11,744 bases of DNA from JAGLQA01 sp023135565. GTDB taxonomy: Bacteria; Acidobacteriota; Aminicenantia; UBA2199. A program made the position numbers and the translations under genes. The DNA lies in NCBI GenBank assembly GCA_030639305.1, contig DAOWCY010000219.1, positions 1 to 11,744 of the forward strand. Direction: 5' to 3'. The notes under the pieces were generated by a model. It saw only the letters and a list, made by a program, of their open reading frames with translations. It was not told the origin of the DNA and did no database searches. Shown here in pieces: positions 6,423-11,661 of the stretch (positions are counted from its first letter, which is position 1; every line of letters begins with the position of its first letter).

Positions 6423-6456
6423 TTGAAAAAAAGATCATTTTGTACTAAAATATAAT
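6423..6456 (+). promoter_or_regulatory. Promoter of the partner-switch operon
   Basis: TTGAAA (6423-6428) lies 17 nt before TAAAAT (6446-6451), which overlaps a perfect TATAAT at 6451-6456. Either -10 box would give a leader of about 50-60 nt before the STAS gene. The leader is very AT-rich. Confidence 0.55.
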
Positions 6457-6517
6457 TTGCATTTTAGGAAATAAAATTTTTTATTACTGAGATAAAAGTT
6501 TTATTCAGGAGTAAATG

Positions 6518-6871
6518 ATGAAGCACTTTCATATCAGGTCTAAGTTGGCGGGCAATATAGCTGTGATATTCCCCAAAGGTCATCTCGATGCTCATAATGT
6601 AGAACGCTTTGAAAAGGAAATTCTCAAGCAGATCGATAATGATGTGGTCAATATCGTGATTAATTGTAAAGAACTGAATTATATCAGTTCCGCGGGGATG
6701 GGAATTATAATGGGATACCTGGATGAAATTAGAGAAAAACAGGGAGATATAAAATTATGTTCAGTCAATGAAAGAGTTTACGAAATTTTTGATCTCGTAG
6801 GCTTTACTGAAATTTATGATTTTTTGGACGATGAAAAAACAGCAACAAATAAATTCGAAAATGTTTCCTGA
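6518..6871 (+). CDS. STAS-domain anti-sigma-factor antagonist (SpoIIAA/RsbV-like)
   Basis: A single STAS domain of about 117 residues. In partner-switching systems this protein, when unphosphorylated, binds the kinase encoded next door and so frees the kinase's target. The motif NYISSAGMGIIMGY contains the phosphorylatable Ser; by alignment with the DSxG motif of SpoIIAA/RsbV it is the second Ser of ISSAG. The domain starts near FHIRSKLAGNIAV and ends near FTEIYDFL. Two ATGs are adjacent (6515 and 6518); AGGAG at 6507-6511 is 3 nt from the first and 6 nt from the second, so I prefer 6518. The gene overlaps the kinase gene at its 3' end and heads a three-gene operon. Confidence 0.88.
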   Translation: MKHFHIRSKLAGNIAVIFPKGHLDAHNVERFEKEILKQIDNDVVNIVINCKELNYISSAGMGIIMGYLDEIREKQGDIKLCSVNERVYEIFDLVGFTEIYDFLDDEKTATNKFENVS

Positions 6872-7292
6872 AAAACCGGAACTGGTCATATCCATCCCAT
6901 CTAAGACGGAACTGTTAAAGATGATCGTGGAAATGACAAAGCATATCGCCATAATCAACCAGTTTCCCCCTTCCGATGCGCAAAAAGTAGCCCTGGCTTT
7001 AGATGAAGCTGTAACCAATGTAATCAAGCATTCCTATCGAGGGTCTATGGATGAAAATATTAGAGTTGAATTTTACTGCCACGCTAAAGGTATCAAAATA
7101 AAAATCATATTTACCGGCGTACCCCCGGTGCTGGCGAAGGCCGGCATCGATTTAGATAAAATGATTAAGCAAAAGAAAAAAGGGGGACTGGGCGTCGAAC
7201 TGATGAAAAGAATAATGGATTCAGTGGAGTATAAAACCGAGGAAAATATCAATATCTGCGAAATGATAAAATGGAAGACACAGGAGTCATAA
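6861..7292 (+). CDS. HATPase serine kinase / anti-sigma-like factor (SpoIIAB/RsbW-like)
   Basis: A 143-residue GHKL ATPase-fold protein expected to phosphorylate the STAS partner and to bind a target. Seen: the N box LALDEAVTNVIKH (45-57; Glu49, Asn53) and the G2-type motif KKGGLGVELMKRIMD (106-120). The segment that should hold DxGxG reads IIFTGVPP (82-89), so the adenine-contacting Asp is replaced by Thr85. I start at ATG 6861, giving an 11-nt overlap with the STAS gene; the frame is also open to ATG 6831, which would add ten residues of low complexity. No start has a clear Shine-Dalgarno sequence, which suggests coupling to the STAS gene. The 3' end overlaps the phosphatase gene by 22 nt. 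Its usual target would be a sigma factor, but none is encoded here. Confidence 0.85.
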   Translation: MFPEKPELVISIPSKTELLKMIVEMTKHIAIINQFPPSDAQKVALALDEAVTNVIKHSYRGSMDENIRVEFYCHAKGIKIKIIFTGVPPVLAKAGIDLDKMIKQKKKGGLGVELMKRIMDSVEYKTEENINICEMIKWKTQES

Positions 7293-8521
7293 AGTTAAAA
7301 CGGGAGCTGAAACTAAAAAGATTCCAGTTTAACTCCATTTATGAGTTTTCGGAATCGATTTATTCTTCTTTCCAGTTAGATAACATTTTACGAATTTATT
7401 TTTCCACCCTGATGGGCCAATTAGGCGTATCCAGGGCTTTTTTTTATGATTCCGGGAACAAATTATTTGAAAAAAGGGGATTCAAAGCCGGAGAGGATGA
7501 GATCGATTTTTTCAAAAAAAGCCTCGAAAAATTAGACGGAGGCTGGTTTTATTTGAAAGTCGAAGAGATGAAGGAAGAGTTAGAGGATTTGAAAAGCTTC
7601 CTCTTAGATAAGAATATCCACTATTTAGTCAACATCTCCGAATCGCCGCGAAAAAGGATCGTCTTAGGATTAGGGGCCAGGTTCAACCGTAAAGATTTTA
7701 CCACGGAGAATATCGAATTCTCTTTTTTTGTTTCCAAATTTTCTTTGATTGCCATCGAGAACGCCTTTTTGATCAACAAGATTATCGAAAACAAAAGAGT
7801 CGAGCATGAGATGAAAATTGCCCGGGACATCCAGTTATCGCTGCTGCCCCAGGAAGTCCCCCAGTTGAAAAATTTTGAAATCGGCGTCATTTATCAACCT
7901 ATCAACAAGGTTGGCGGCGATTATTATGATATATTAAAAGAGCGAGACGGCAAACTGCCCATTATTATTGCCGATGTGGAAGGCAAAGGGTTGTCCGCCG
8001 CCCTGCTGGCAGCATCGTCCCAGGCGGTGCTTCGTTCTCTCAACGAATTCTATTTTTTTGAAGCGGAAAAATTCATTTCCAAAGCCAATTCCCTTATTTG
8101 TGATTTCACCCGCGGCCAGCGTTTTATTACCCTGTTTTTGATGATGGTGGATGATGAAAGCAGGGCGGTAACTTATGTGAACGCCGGGCATGTGCCTCCA
8201 TTTATCGTGTCGCCGGAGAAAACCGTACCCCTGACCGTCGGAGGGTTCTTGACCGGTTTTGTTAGTGAAGCCCAGTATGAAAAAGACACCGTCACCCTAA
8301 AAGAGGGCGAAATACTGGTTAGCTTTACCGATGGCGTACCGGAAGTGGAGAACCCGGAAGGCAAAGAGTTCGGGGAAGGGGCGGTAATAGATTATGTGCG
8401 CCGGAACAGCCATTTGCCGGCCCAGGAGTTGGCGCAAAAACTGTTTGAAGAGACCACCGAATTCAGTCGCGGCACGAAGTTCCGTGACGATTTCACCCTG
8501 ATATTGCTAAAGGTCAAGTAG
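7271..8521 (+). CDS. PP2C-type phosphatase with N-terminal GAF-like domain (RsbU/SpoIIE-like)
   Basis: A 416-residue cytoplasmic protein. Residues about 20-165 look like a GAF-type sensor domain (inferred from position and pattern, no ligand residues identified). A helical linker (165-192, NKIIENKRVEHEMKIARDIQLSLLPQ-like, typical of this class) joins it to a SpoIIE/RsbU PP2C domain. Catalytic motifs are intact: VGGDYYD (214-220), IADVEGKG (233-240), YVNAGHVPP (302-310), SFTDGVPEVE (351-360) and FRDDFT (404-409), which supply the metal-binding Asp residues. It should remove phosphate from the STAS protein in response to the GAF signal. The ATG at 7271 overlaps the kinase gene by 22 nt. The TAG stop (8519-8521) is part of a 21-bp palindrome. 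Confidence 0.92.
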   Translation: MEDTGVIKLKRELKLKRFQFNSIYEFSESIYSSFQLDNILRIYFSTLMGQLGVSRAFFYDSGNKLFEKRGFKAGEDEIDFFKKSLEKLDGGWFYLKVEEMKEELEDLKSFLLDKNIHYLVNISESPRKRIVLGLGARFNRKDFTTENIEFSFFVSKFSLIAIENAFLINKIIENKRVEHEMKIARDIQLSLLPQEVPQLKNFEIGVIYQPINKVGGDYYDILKERDGKLPIIIADVEGKGLSAALLAASSQAVLRSLNEFYFFEAEKFISKANSLICDFTRGQRFITLFLMMVDDESRAVTYVNAGHVPPFIVSPEKTVPLTVGGFLTGFVSEAQYEKDTVTLKEGEILVSFTDGVPEVENPEGKEFGEGAVIDYVRRNSHLPAQELAQKLFEETTEFSRGTKFRDDFTLILLKVK

Positions 8522-8538
8522 GGGTCTGTGACCCCTAC
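8518..8538. repeat. Palindrome GTAGGGGTC-tgt-GACCCCTAC overlapping a stop codon
   Basis: Perfect 9-bp arms around a 3-nt loop. The TAG of the left arm is the stop codon of the phosphatase gene. No T-run follows, so rho-independent termination is unlikely. It resembles the palindromes at 673-693, 3782-3796 and 5773-5796. Confidence 0.7.
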
Positions 8539-8652
8539 CGATAAGGGAACCACAGATTACGTCGATTAAAAAGTTGAAAAAAGTATCAAAATAAGGAATC
8601 TTTTAAGGAGATAAAAGAGATCGAGAGCGGAGATGTGAGAGTGTGAAATATT

Positions 8653-8850
8653 CTATGCTTTCTCCCGGTACTCCTTGACCGGCAGCCCGGCTATACCATA
8701 ATCCTCAAACAACATCTCCTTGATAATAATACGCACACTCTCCTCCGGCGCTTTCAACGTGCCGGTTATCGCGGCGGTGACGTTTTTGATCAATTCTTTT
8801 TTGGTTTCCCGGTCTCTTCCTTCAAGCATACTAATAGTCACTATGGGCAT
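8653..8850 (-). CDS. 4-oxalocrotonate tautomerase family protein
   Basis: A 65-residue member of the small tautomerase family, about the length of 4-OT subunits, which form oligomers in the cytoplasm. After Met removal the chain begins Pro-Ile-Val; Pro1 is the catalytic base of the family. Arg11 and Arg39 of classic 4-OT are both present (EGRDRE and VRIIIKEM), while Phe50 is replaced by Tyr in EDYGIAG. The start at 8850 is fixed by Pro1 and by AGGAGG (8862-8857, 6 nt upstream); the frame continues upstream only through repeat DNA. The gene is alone; no aromatic degradation genes are near, so the natural substrate is open. The mosaic repeat D begins directly behind the ribosome binding site, so the promoter must lie in or beyond it. 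Confidence 0.9.
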   Translation of the reverse strand: MPIVTISMLEGRDRETKKELIKNVTAAITGTLKAPEESVRIIIKEMLFEDYGIAGLPVKEYREKA

Positions 8851-8862
8851 TAAAAACCTCCT

Positions 8863-8998
8863 GCCTCCGGCGGCCCTGCCGGGGGCCAAACTTTTGAAAA
8901 AGTTTGATCAAAACTTTTAATTATTTAGAATCAAAAAAGCTCACCCGCTGCCCCTGCGGCGGAGCCGCTTATCGCCCCCCCACGCGAGTGGGGTTTAG
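8863..8998 (+). repeat. Mosaic GC-rich repeat, copy D (plus orientation)
   Basis: Core at 8863-8918 as in the other copies, then AATTATTTAGAATCAAAA, the CTCACCCGCTGCCCCTGCGG module with GCGGCGGAGCCGC, and a CCCCAC-gcga-GTGGGG hairpin followed by TTTAGAATC. The order of modules matches the first half of copy B. It abuts the tautomerase ribosome binding site on one side and the 160-bp repeat (9001) on the other. Confidence 0.85.
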
Positions 8999-9000
8999 AA

Positions 9001-9161
9001 TCCGTTTACATGAGAAGTAAGATTTTTTTTAAGAAGCGCATCAAGCCAGTAAATTGAGTTATAGTGTGTTGTTTCGCCGAATTTGGCGGTATTGGATTAT
9101 TCCAATTATTTGGATTAAATTTATTGAAATGCACCATTAGGTGACACACTCACATACACAG
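9001..9161. repeat. ~160-bp structured direct repeat, copy 1
   Basis: About 90 % identical by eye to 9791-9951 in the same orientation: 13 or so mismatches and a 2-nt gap. The first 60 bp are unstructured with a T8 run. The remainder is bounded by AGTGTGT (9063-9069) and ACACACT (9144-9150) and contains small hairpins: CGCC-gaattt-GGCG (9075-9088), TTGGA-ttat-TCCAA (9092-9105) and CACC-atta-GGTG (9132-9143). The gap shifts any reading frame between the copies, so it does not look like a conserved coding piece. Confidence 0.8.
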
Positions 9162-9453
9162 TCTAAAGAAAACTACCTCTACAAATCGCCGGGAATCGGG
9201 GTAAATCTGTGATCGTTTTTAATCCAAAATTCCAACGAAATCTAACAAAAACCGAACCGGTTTTTATCGGAAAAAAAGTATACTCCCTTTAGACCCAAAT
9301 TTCAACTTTTTTATAGAGATTTTTCTTAACGGCTCACCGATCTGGAAATCACCCTCCGCCCAACCGAGACGCTCCCGATCCCCGATCCCCTGCAATGGTC
9401 ACCGGGTATCCAGTAGATCGACACAAAATAAAAAATCGACCCAAGGTGAAATG
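9162..9453. other. Non-coding stretch downstream of the zinc-finger gene
   Basis: About 290 bp with no supported gene. It contains the symmetric terminator-like hairpin at 9247-9265 and a short tandem CCCGATC-CCCGATC near 9375-9390. Otherwise I see nothing recognisable. Confidence 0.5.
9247..9265 (-). terminator. Candidate bidirectional terminator
   Basis: AAAAACCG (9247-9254), loop AAC, CGGTTTTT (9258-9265). Perfect 8-bp arms with a short GC core and a T-run on either strand. It could end the minus-strand transcript of the zinc-finger gene 190 nt downstream of its stop codon. The GC core is only three pairs, so it is weak. Confidence 0.45.
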
Positions 9454-9473
9454 TTAACGCTTTGGGTTAACAT
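9451..9473. repeat. Inverted repeat ATGTTAAC / GTTAACAT at the 3' end of the zinc-finger gene
   Basis: Perfect 8-bp arms (9451-9458 and 9466-9473) separated by 7 nt. The stop codon and the last codons of the zinc-finger gene lie inside. No T-run follows. It may be an mRNA 3' hairpin or a protein site. Confidence 0.5.
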
Positions 9474-9630
9474 TACCGCCTGTCCCACCACAAGCTTCGC
9501 ATTTAAAGCTACCTGCTCCCATGCAAACGGTACATGTAGCTATTCCTCTAGCTGGGTCTGGTTTTCTTCCTTGACCACCACATGCTGTACATCCTATTTT
9601 TCCTGAGCCATTACATCTGAAACATGCCAT
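9454..9630 (-). CDS. Stand-alone DnaJ-type zinc-finger protein
   Basis: A 58-residue protein made almost only of four CxxCxGxG motifs, with Cys pairs at 3/6, 14/17, 33/36 and 44/47. This is the number and spacing type of the Cys-rich region of DnaJ (Hsp40), which binds two zinc ions and helps hold unfolded clients. The J domain and the C-terminal domains are absent. I start at ATG 9630: AAGGAGGT lies 5 nt upstream and a consensus promoter lies at 9689-9717; the longer frame upstream would run through that promoter. It may be a small chaperone-like or regulatory zinc protein; similar short proteins are commonly annotated only as hypothetical. It lies between two copies of the ~160-bp repeat. 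Confidence 0.85.
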   Translation of the reverse strand: MACFRCNGSGKIGCTACGGQGRKPDPARGIATCTVCMGAGSFKCEACGGTGGNVNPKR

Positions 9631-9688
9631 TTTGTACCTCCTTGTAAAATTATTTAAGTTTAGTAAGCACTCAAACGCTTTAAAACTC

Positions 9689-9717
9689 ATAATACTCAAG
9701 TAAATTTTTTTTGTCAA
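9689..9717 (-). promoter_or_regulatory. Strong sigma-70-type promoter of the zinc-finger gene
   Basis: On the minus strand: TTGACA (9717-9712), a 17-nt spacer with an A-tract, TATTAT (9694-9689). The -35 box is perfect and the -10 box matches five of six. Transcription would start near 9682, giving a ~50-nt leader that ends in AAGGAGGT. Confidence 0.8.
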
Positions 9718-9790
9718 GTCAATTTTTGAAATATTCATCGGCAGAATGAGATCTGGGTCGGTGTTTTACCTTTATCATACCACTTTTTTA

Positions 9791-9951
9791 TCCGTTTACC
9801 TGAGTAGCAAGATTTTTTTTAAGAAGCGCATCAAGCCAGTATAGTAAGTTATAGTGTGTGTTTGCCGAATTTGGCGGTATTGGATTATTTCAATTATTTG
9901 GATTATTTGTATTTAAATGCACCATTAGGTGACACACTTACATACAAAGTA
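9791..9951. repeat. ~160-bp structured direct repeat, copy 2
   Basis: Second copy of the repeat at 9001-9161, same orientation, 790 bp away. AGTGTGT (9853-9859) and ACACACT (9932-9938) bound the structured part, and the CACC-atta-GGTG hairpin is kept. The TTGGA hairpin has lost one pair. Together with copy 1 it flanks the zinc-finger gene and its promoter. Confidence 0.8.
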
Positions 9952-10006
9952 CGCTACATGATAATTACAAGTTATCCACCAGTCAGATGAAAATTAGAAT
10001 TATTTC

Positions 10007-10354
10007 TTAATCTAATCGCTTACCACAATCAGCACATTTTATATACGTTTCTTCTACATCAGATTTTTCCTCATTAGTGAGGGCCCATATACCCTTACAA
10101 TCATCTTTATGACATTCACCACTAAGGGAAGCACAACCTTCGCATCTATTACATGCTGAAGCGGCTTTAAAAACCCAATCTTTGCTGTCTCCGCATACGT
10201 CGCATTTCCAGGTGCATTCAATTTTACAATATTTTTCTGTTACCTTGGTCTTGTTCACATGTTTGCAACTGTCGTCAGCTTTGAGCGCATTAAGGAAAAC
10301 AACAAGGGAAATCAGGACAAAGAATACAAATATTGAAACTGCCAACTTTTTCAT
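10007..10354 (-). CDS. Exported Cys-rich protein (12 Cys)
   Basis: A 115-residue protein. Residues 1-26 form a signal peptide (KK, hydrophobic 4-22, likely cleavage after ALKA). There is no Cys at the cleavage site, so it is not an obvious lipoprotein. The mature part has twelve Cys (30, 43, 47, 51, 54, 68, 71, 74, 81, 86, 107, 110), several as CxxC pairs: CDVC, CNRCEGC and CADC. This suggests zinc-ribbon-like metal binding or disulphide bonds in the periplasm. I do not recognise the family. The ATG at 10354 has GGAGGT 5 nt upstream and a good promoter at 10373-10401. Copy 2 of the ~160-bp repeat lies 56 nt beyond its stop codon. Confidence 0.75.
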   Translation of the reverse strand: MKKLAVSIFVFFVLISLVVFLNALKADDSCKHVNKTKVTEKYCKIECTWKCDVCGDSKDWVFKAASACNRCEGCASLSGECHKDDCKGIWALTNEEKSDVEETYIKCADCGKRLD

Positions 10355-10372
10355 ATAACACCTCCAACTTTT

Positions 10373-10401
10373 ATTGTAATATTATTTTTTGATTTTTTCA
10401 A
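10373..10401 (-). promoter_or_regulatory. Promoter of the exported Cys-rich protein
   Basis: On the minus strand: TTGAAA (10401-10396), a 17-nt spacer, TACAAT (10378-10373). The expected start of transcription near 10366 lies just before the GGAGGT ribosome binding site, so the leader would be only about 12 nt. Confidence 0.7.
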
Positions 10402-10427
10402 CTTTTTTTCAGTGTTCATCGAAGTCA

Positions 10428-10481
10428 CTAACAAATCGCTACACATAAGGTATCTTGGACTAAACCGCTTCGCGGTGAGTC
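10428..10481 (+). other. attC-like half-site with hairpin
   Basis: CTAACAAATCGCTACACA (10428-10445) resembles the 5' half (R''-L'') of integron attC sites, and a hairpin GACT-aa-ACCGC-ttc-GCGGT-g-AGTC follows at 10458-10481. The matching GTTAG-type right half is missing. Three further CTAAC words in the same direction occur at 10551, 10572 and 10606. Confidence 0.25.
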
Positions 10482-10521
10482 GCAATGCAAATCCTCTCCA
10501 TTCGTACCCTTTGAGTCAGGT

Positions 10522-10589
10522 CTTTCATTTTAGCGTTTTGATGTGTGCTTCTAACAAGCTTCATCCTTTTACTAACGCTAAGATGAAAG
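10522..10589. repeat. Long imperfect hairpin
   Basis: CTTTCATTTTAGCGTT (10522-10537) and AACGCTAAGATGAAAG (10574-10589) pair over 16 positions with a single A-G mismatch. The 36-nt loop contains a smaller GCTT / AAGC pairing. No T-run follows on either strand. It could be a recombination site, the end of a mobile element or a structured RNA. Confidence 0.6.
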
Positions 10590-10752
10590 CCCTGCCCCCT
10601 CAATTCTAACACAGTCAATTATATTATGCTGTTTTTGGAAGCCAAACGGGAAGCTTAAAGAAAGTCATTTTGACTCCCGGAAGCGGGGAAAATTCTACCC
10701 GGATGTGTGGGTGTGGTTGCCGGATCGGGAAGCCATTAAAAAAATTTTTTAG
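10582..10752 (+). pseudogene. Startless 3' remnant of a coding gene
   Basis: An open frame of 56 codons from after a TAA (10579-10581) to TAG (10750-10752). The second half reads like real protein: FWKPNGKLKESHFDSRKRGK followed by a Trp-rich segment ending PDREAIKKIF. There is no ATG, GTG or TTG start anywhere in the frame and no ribosome binding site. It looks like the C-terminal end of a gene whose front was lost at or near the hairpin at 10522-10589. The family is not recognised. Confidence 0.35.
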
Positions 10753-10877
10753 TCCTGTCAATAATGCAACCCGCCGCCGATCCCGCACAGCGGCCTATGT
10801 TTACCCGGTTAACCTTTTGACTTGTAGTTAGTCGGATGCCGTTTTTGGCTCTATCTCAAGACCCCGGCTATAAGCCG

Positions 10878-10912
10878 AAAAGCCTGTTATAATGATGATT
10901 TCCCGGCTTTTT
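10878..10912 (+). terminator. Candidate rho-independent terminator
   Basis: AAAAGCC (10878-10884) pairs with GGCTTTT (10905-10911) across a 20-nt loop, with T10908-10912 as a short U-run. A smaller hairpin CGGCT-ata-AGCCG (10865-10877) sits directly upstream and could compete. No intact plus-strand gene ends here now; it may have served the gene whose remnant ends at 10752. Confidence 0.4.
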
Positions 10913-10957
10913 CTCAAAAACTGGTTATCGCTATAAATGGGTGTAATTTGAAAAATG

Positions 10958-10977
10958 TTTGGCACCTATTTGGCACC
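10958..10977. repeat. Tandem TTTGGCACC with 11-bp period
   Basis: TTTGGCACC occurs twice, 11 bp apart (10958-10966 and 10969-10977), followed by CCTTTTTTT. Direct repeats spaced by one helical turn can be a protein-binding site. Nothing else supports a function. Confidence 0.35.
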
Positions 10978-11103
10978 CCTTTTTTTAATCCAAAACCGGA
11001 AAAAACTTTACCTGGCTTTGGGATGTGATTTCAAGATTGGGAAACGCACGAAAAAAATTTTTAGAAGCTTTAAATTTTCTTTTAATCTTTCCAAGCTTGA
11101 TAG

Positions 11104-11109
11104 TATAAT
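11104..11109 (+). promoter_or_regulatory. Possible -10 box for the HNH gene
   Basis: A perfect TATAAT lies about 50 nt before the HNH start codon. The hexamer 17 nt upstream (TTTAAT, 11081-11086) is a poor -35 match. The region is very AT-rich, so a chance match is possible. Confidence 0.4.
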
Positions 11110-11157
11110 CTAAATTCTCATTTGAATAATCACAGTAGATTATGGTAATATTTTTTC

Positions 11158-11541
11158 ATGGTAAACTCAAGAGATGATTTCAGTGAAAAAACAAAAAGAG
11201 TTCTTCAAGAAAGAGTAGCTAATAGGTGCTCTAATCCAGAATGCAAGGCTCCTACATCCGGCCCTAATGCCATTGAAACTAAGGCCACTCGAATTGGTGT
11301 AGCCGCTCATATTACAGCAGCATCAAAAGAGGGCCCCCGGTATAATCCTAACCTAAGCCCAGAAGAAAGAAAAAGCATAAAAAATGGAATTTGGCTTTGT
11401 CAAAATTGTTCTAAAGTTGTTGACTCGGATCCACTTTGTTATCCTGTAGCTGTTTTGTATGAATGGAAGGAAAAAGCCGAAGAAAAGGCAAGAGAAGAAA
11501 TTAAAGCGGATGTTCCTCGGAAAAAAACCCAAAACCCTTGA
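11158..11541 (+). CDS. HNH-nuclease-like domain protein
   Basis: A 127-residue protein that is almost entirely one HNH-like domain. Seen: zinc-type Cys pairs CSNPEC (Cys24, Cys29) and CQNC (Cys81, Cys84), His51 in GVAAHITAAS, the GPRYNPNLSPEER segment (59-71), and Asn76 in NGIWLC. The third catalytic position, where HNH nucleases have a metal-binding His after the second Cys pair, is Ser85. From memory, this domain type occurs in prokaryotic defence proteins as an effector fused to sensor modules, for example next to SAVED domains, often with a degenerate third position; I cannot verify this. Here it ends in a Lys-rich tail with no partner domain. No Shine-Dalgarno sequence precedes the ATG. 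An IS-type transposase starts 120 bp downstream, so loss of a C-terminal part or partner gene is possible. Confidence 0.75.
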   Translation: MVNSRDDFSEKTKRVLQERVANRCSNPECKAPTSGPNAIETKATRIGVAAHITAASKEGPRYNPNLSPEERKSIKNGIWLCQNCSKVVDSDPLCYPVAVLYEWKEKAEEKAREEIKADVPRKKTQNP

Positions 11542-11623
11542 TAAATAAGGATTTCGAGGTAAATTAGTCGATTTTCGTAGACATAAAAAAGAAATAAATA
11601 TTAAAATAATTGGTTTCGGGTAT

Positions 11624-11635
11624 TGGCAATTGCCA
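11624..11635. repeat. 12-bp perfect palindrome upstream of the transposase
   Basis: TGGCAATTGCCA is fully self-complementary and lies 26 nt before the transposase ATG. It may be an operator of the transposase gene or part of the insertion-sequence end. Confidence 0.45.
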
Positions 11636-11661
11636 TATTATATGTTATAACAGTAGACATA

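Larger units (their letters stand above)
10402..11157. other. Long stretch without an intact gene
   Basis: About 750 bp. It holds an attC-like half-site with hairpin (10428-10481), a long imperfect hairpin (10522-10589), a startless coding remnant (10582-10752), a terminator-like hairpin (10878-10912), an 11-bp tandem repeat (10958-10977) and a possible promoter for the HNH gene. A GTG-initiated frame at 10412-10609 has no ribosome binding site and spans the hairpins; I do not call it. No tRNA or rRNA was recognised. Confidence 0.55.

Noticed and set aside
564..8998. The repeat copies as a CRISPR array
   Set aside because: Copies are kilobases apart, differ in orientation and length, and have no regular spacers.
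9001..9161. The ~160-bp repeat as a coding fragment (minus strand gives an open stretch around YWLDALLKK)
   Set aside because: A 2-nt gap shifts the frame between the copies, stops occur upstream, and the differences are mostly amino-acid-changing.
9001..9951. The ~160-bp repeats as integron attC sites
   Set aside because: Neither strand shows the paired RYYYAAC and GTTRRRY core sites at the ends of the structured part.
10428..10520. tRNA-like or tmRNA-like RNA (CAAATCCTCTCC resembles a tRNA 3' half)
   Set aside because: No matching acceptor stem, anticodon arm or proper T-loop could be folded.
10412..10609. GTG-started open frame of 65 codons
   Set aside because: No ribosome binding site, runs through the attC-like hairpin and the 16-bp-arm hairpin, and the product has no protein-like pattern.
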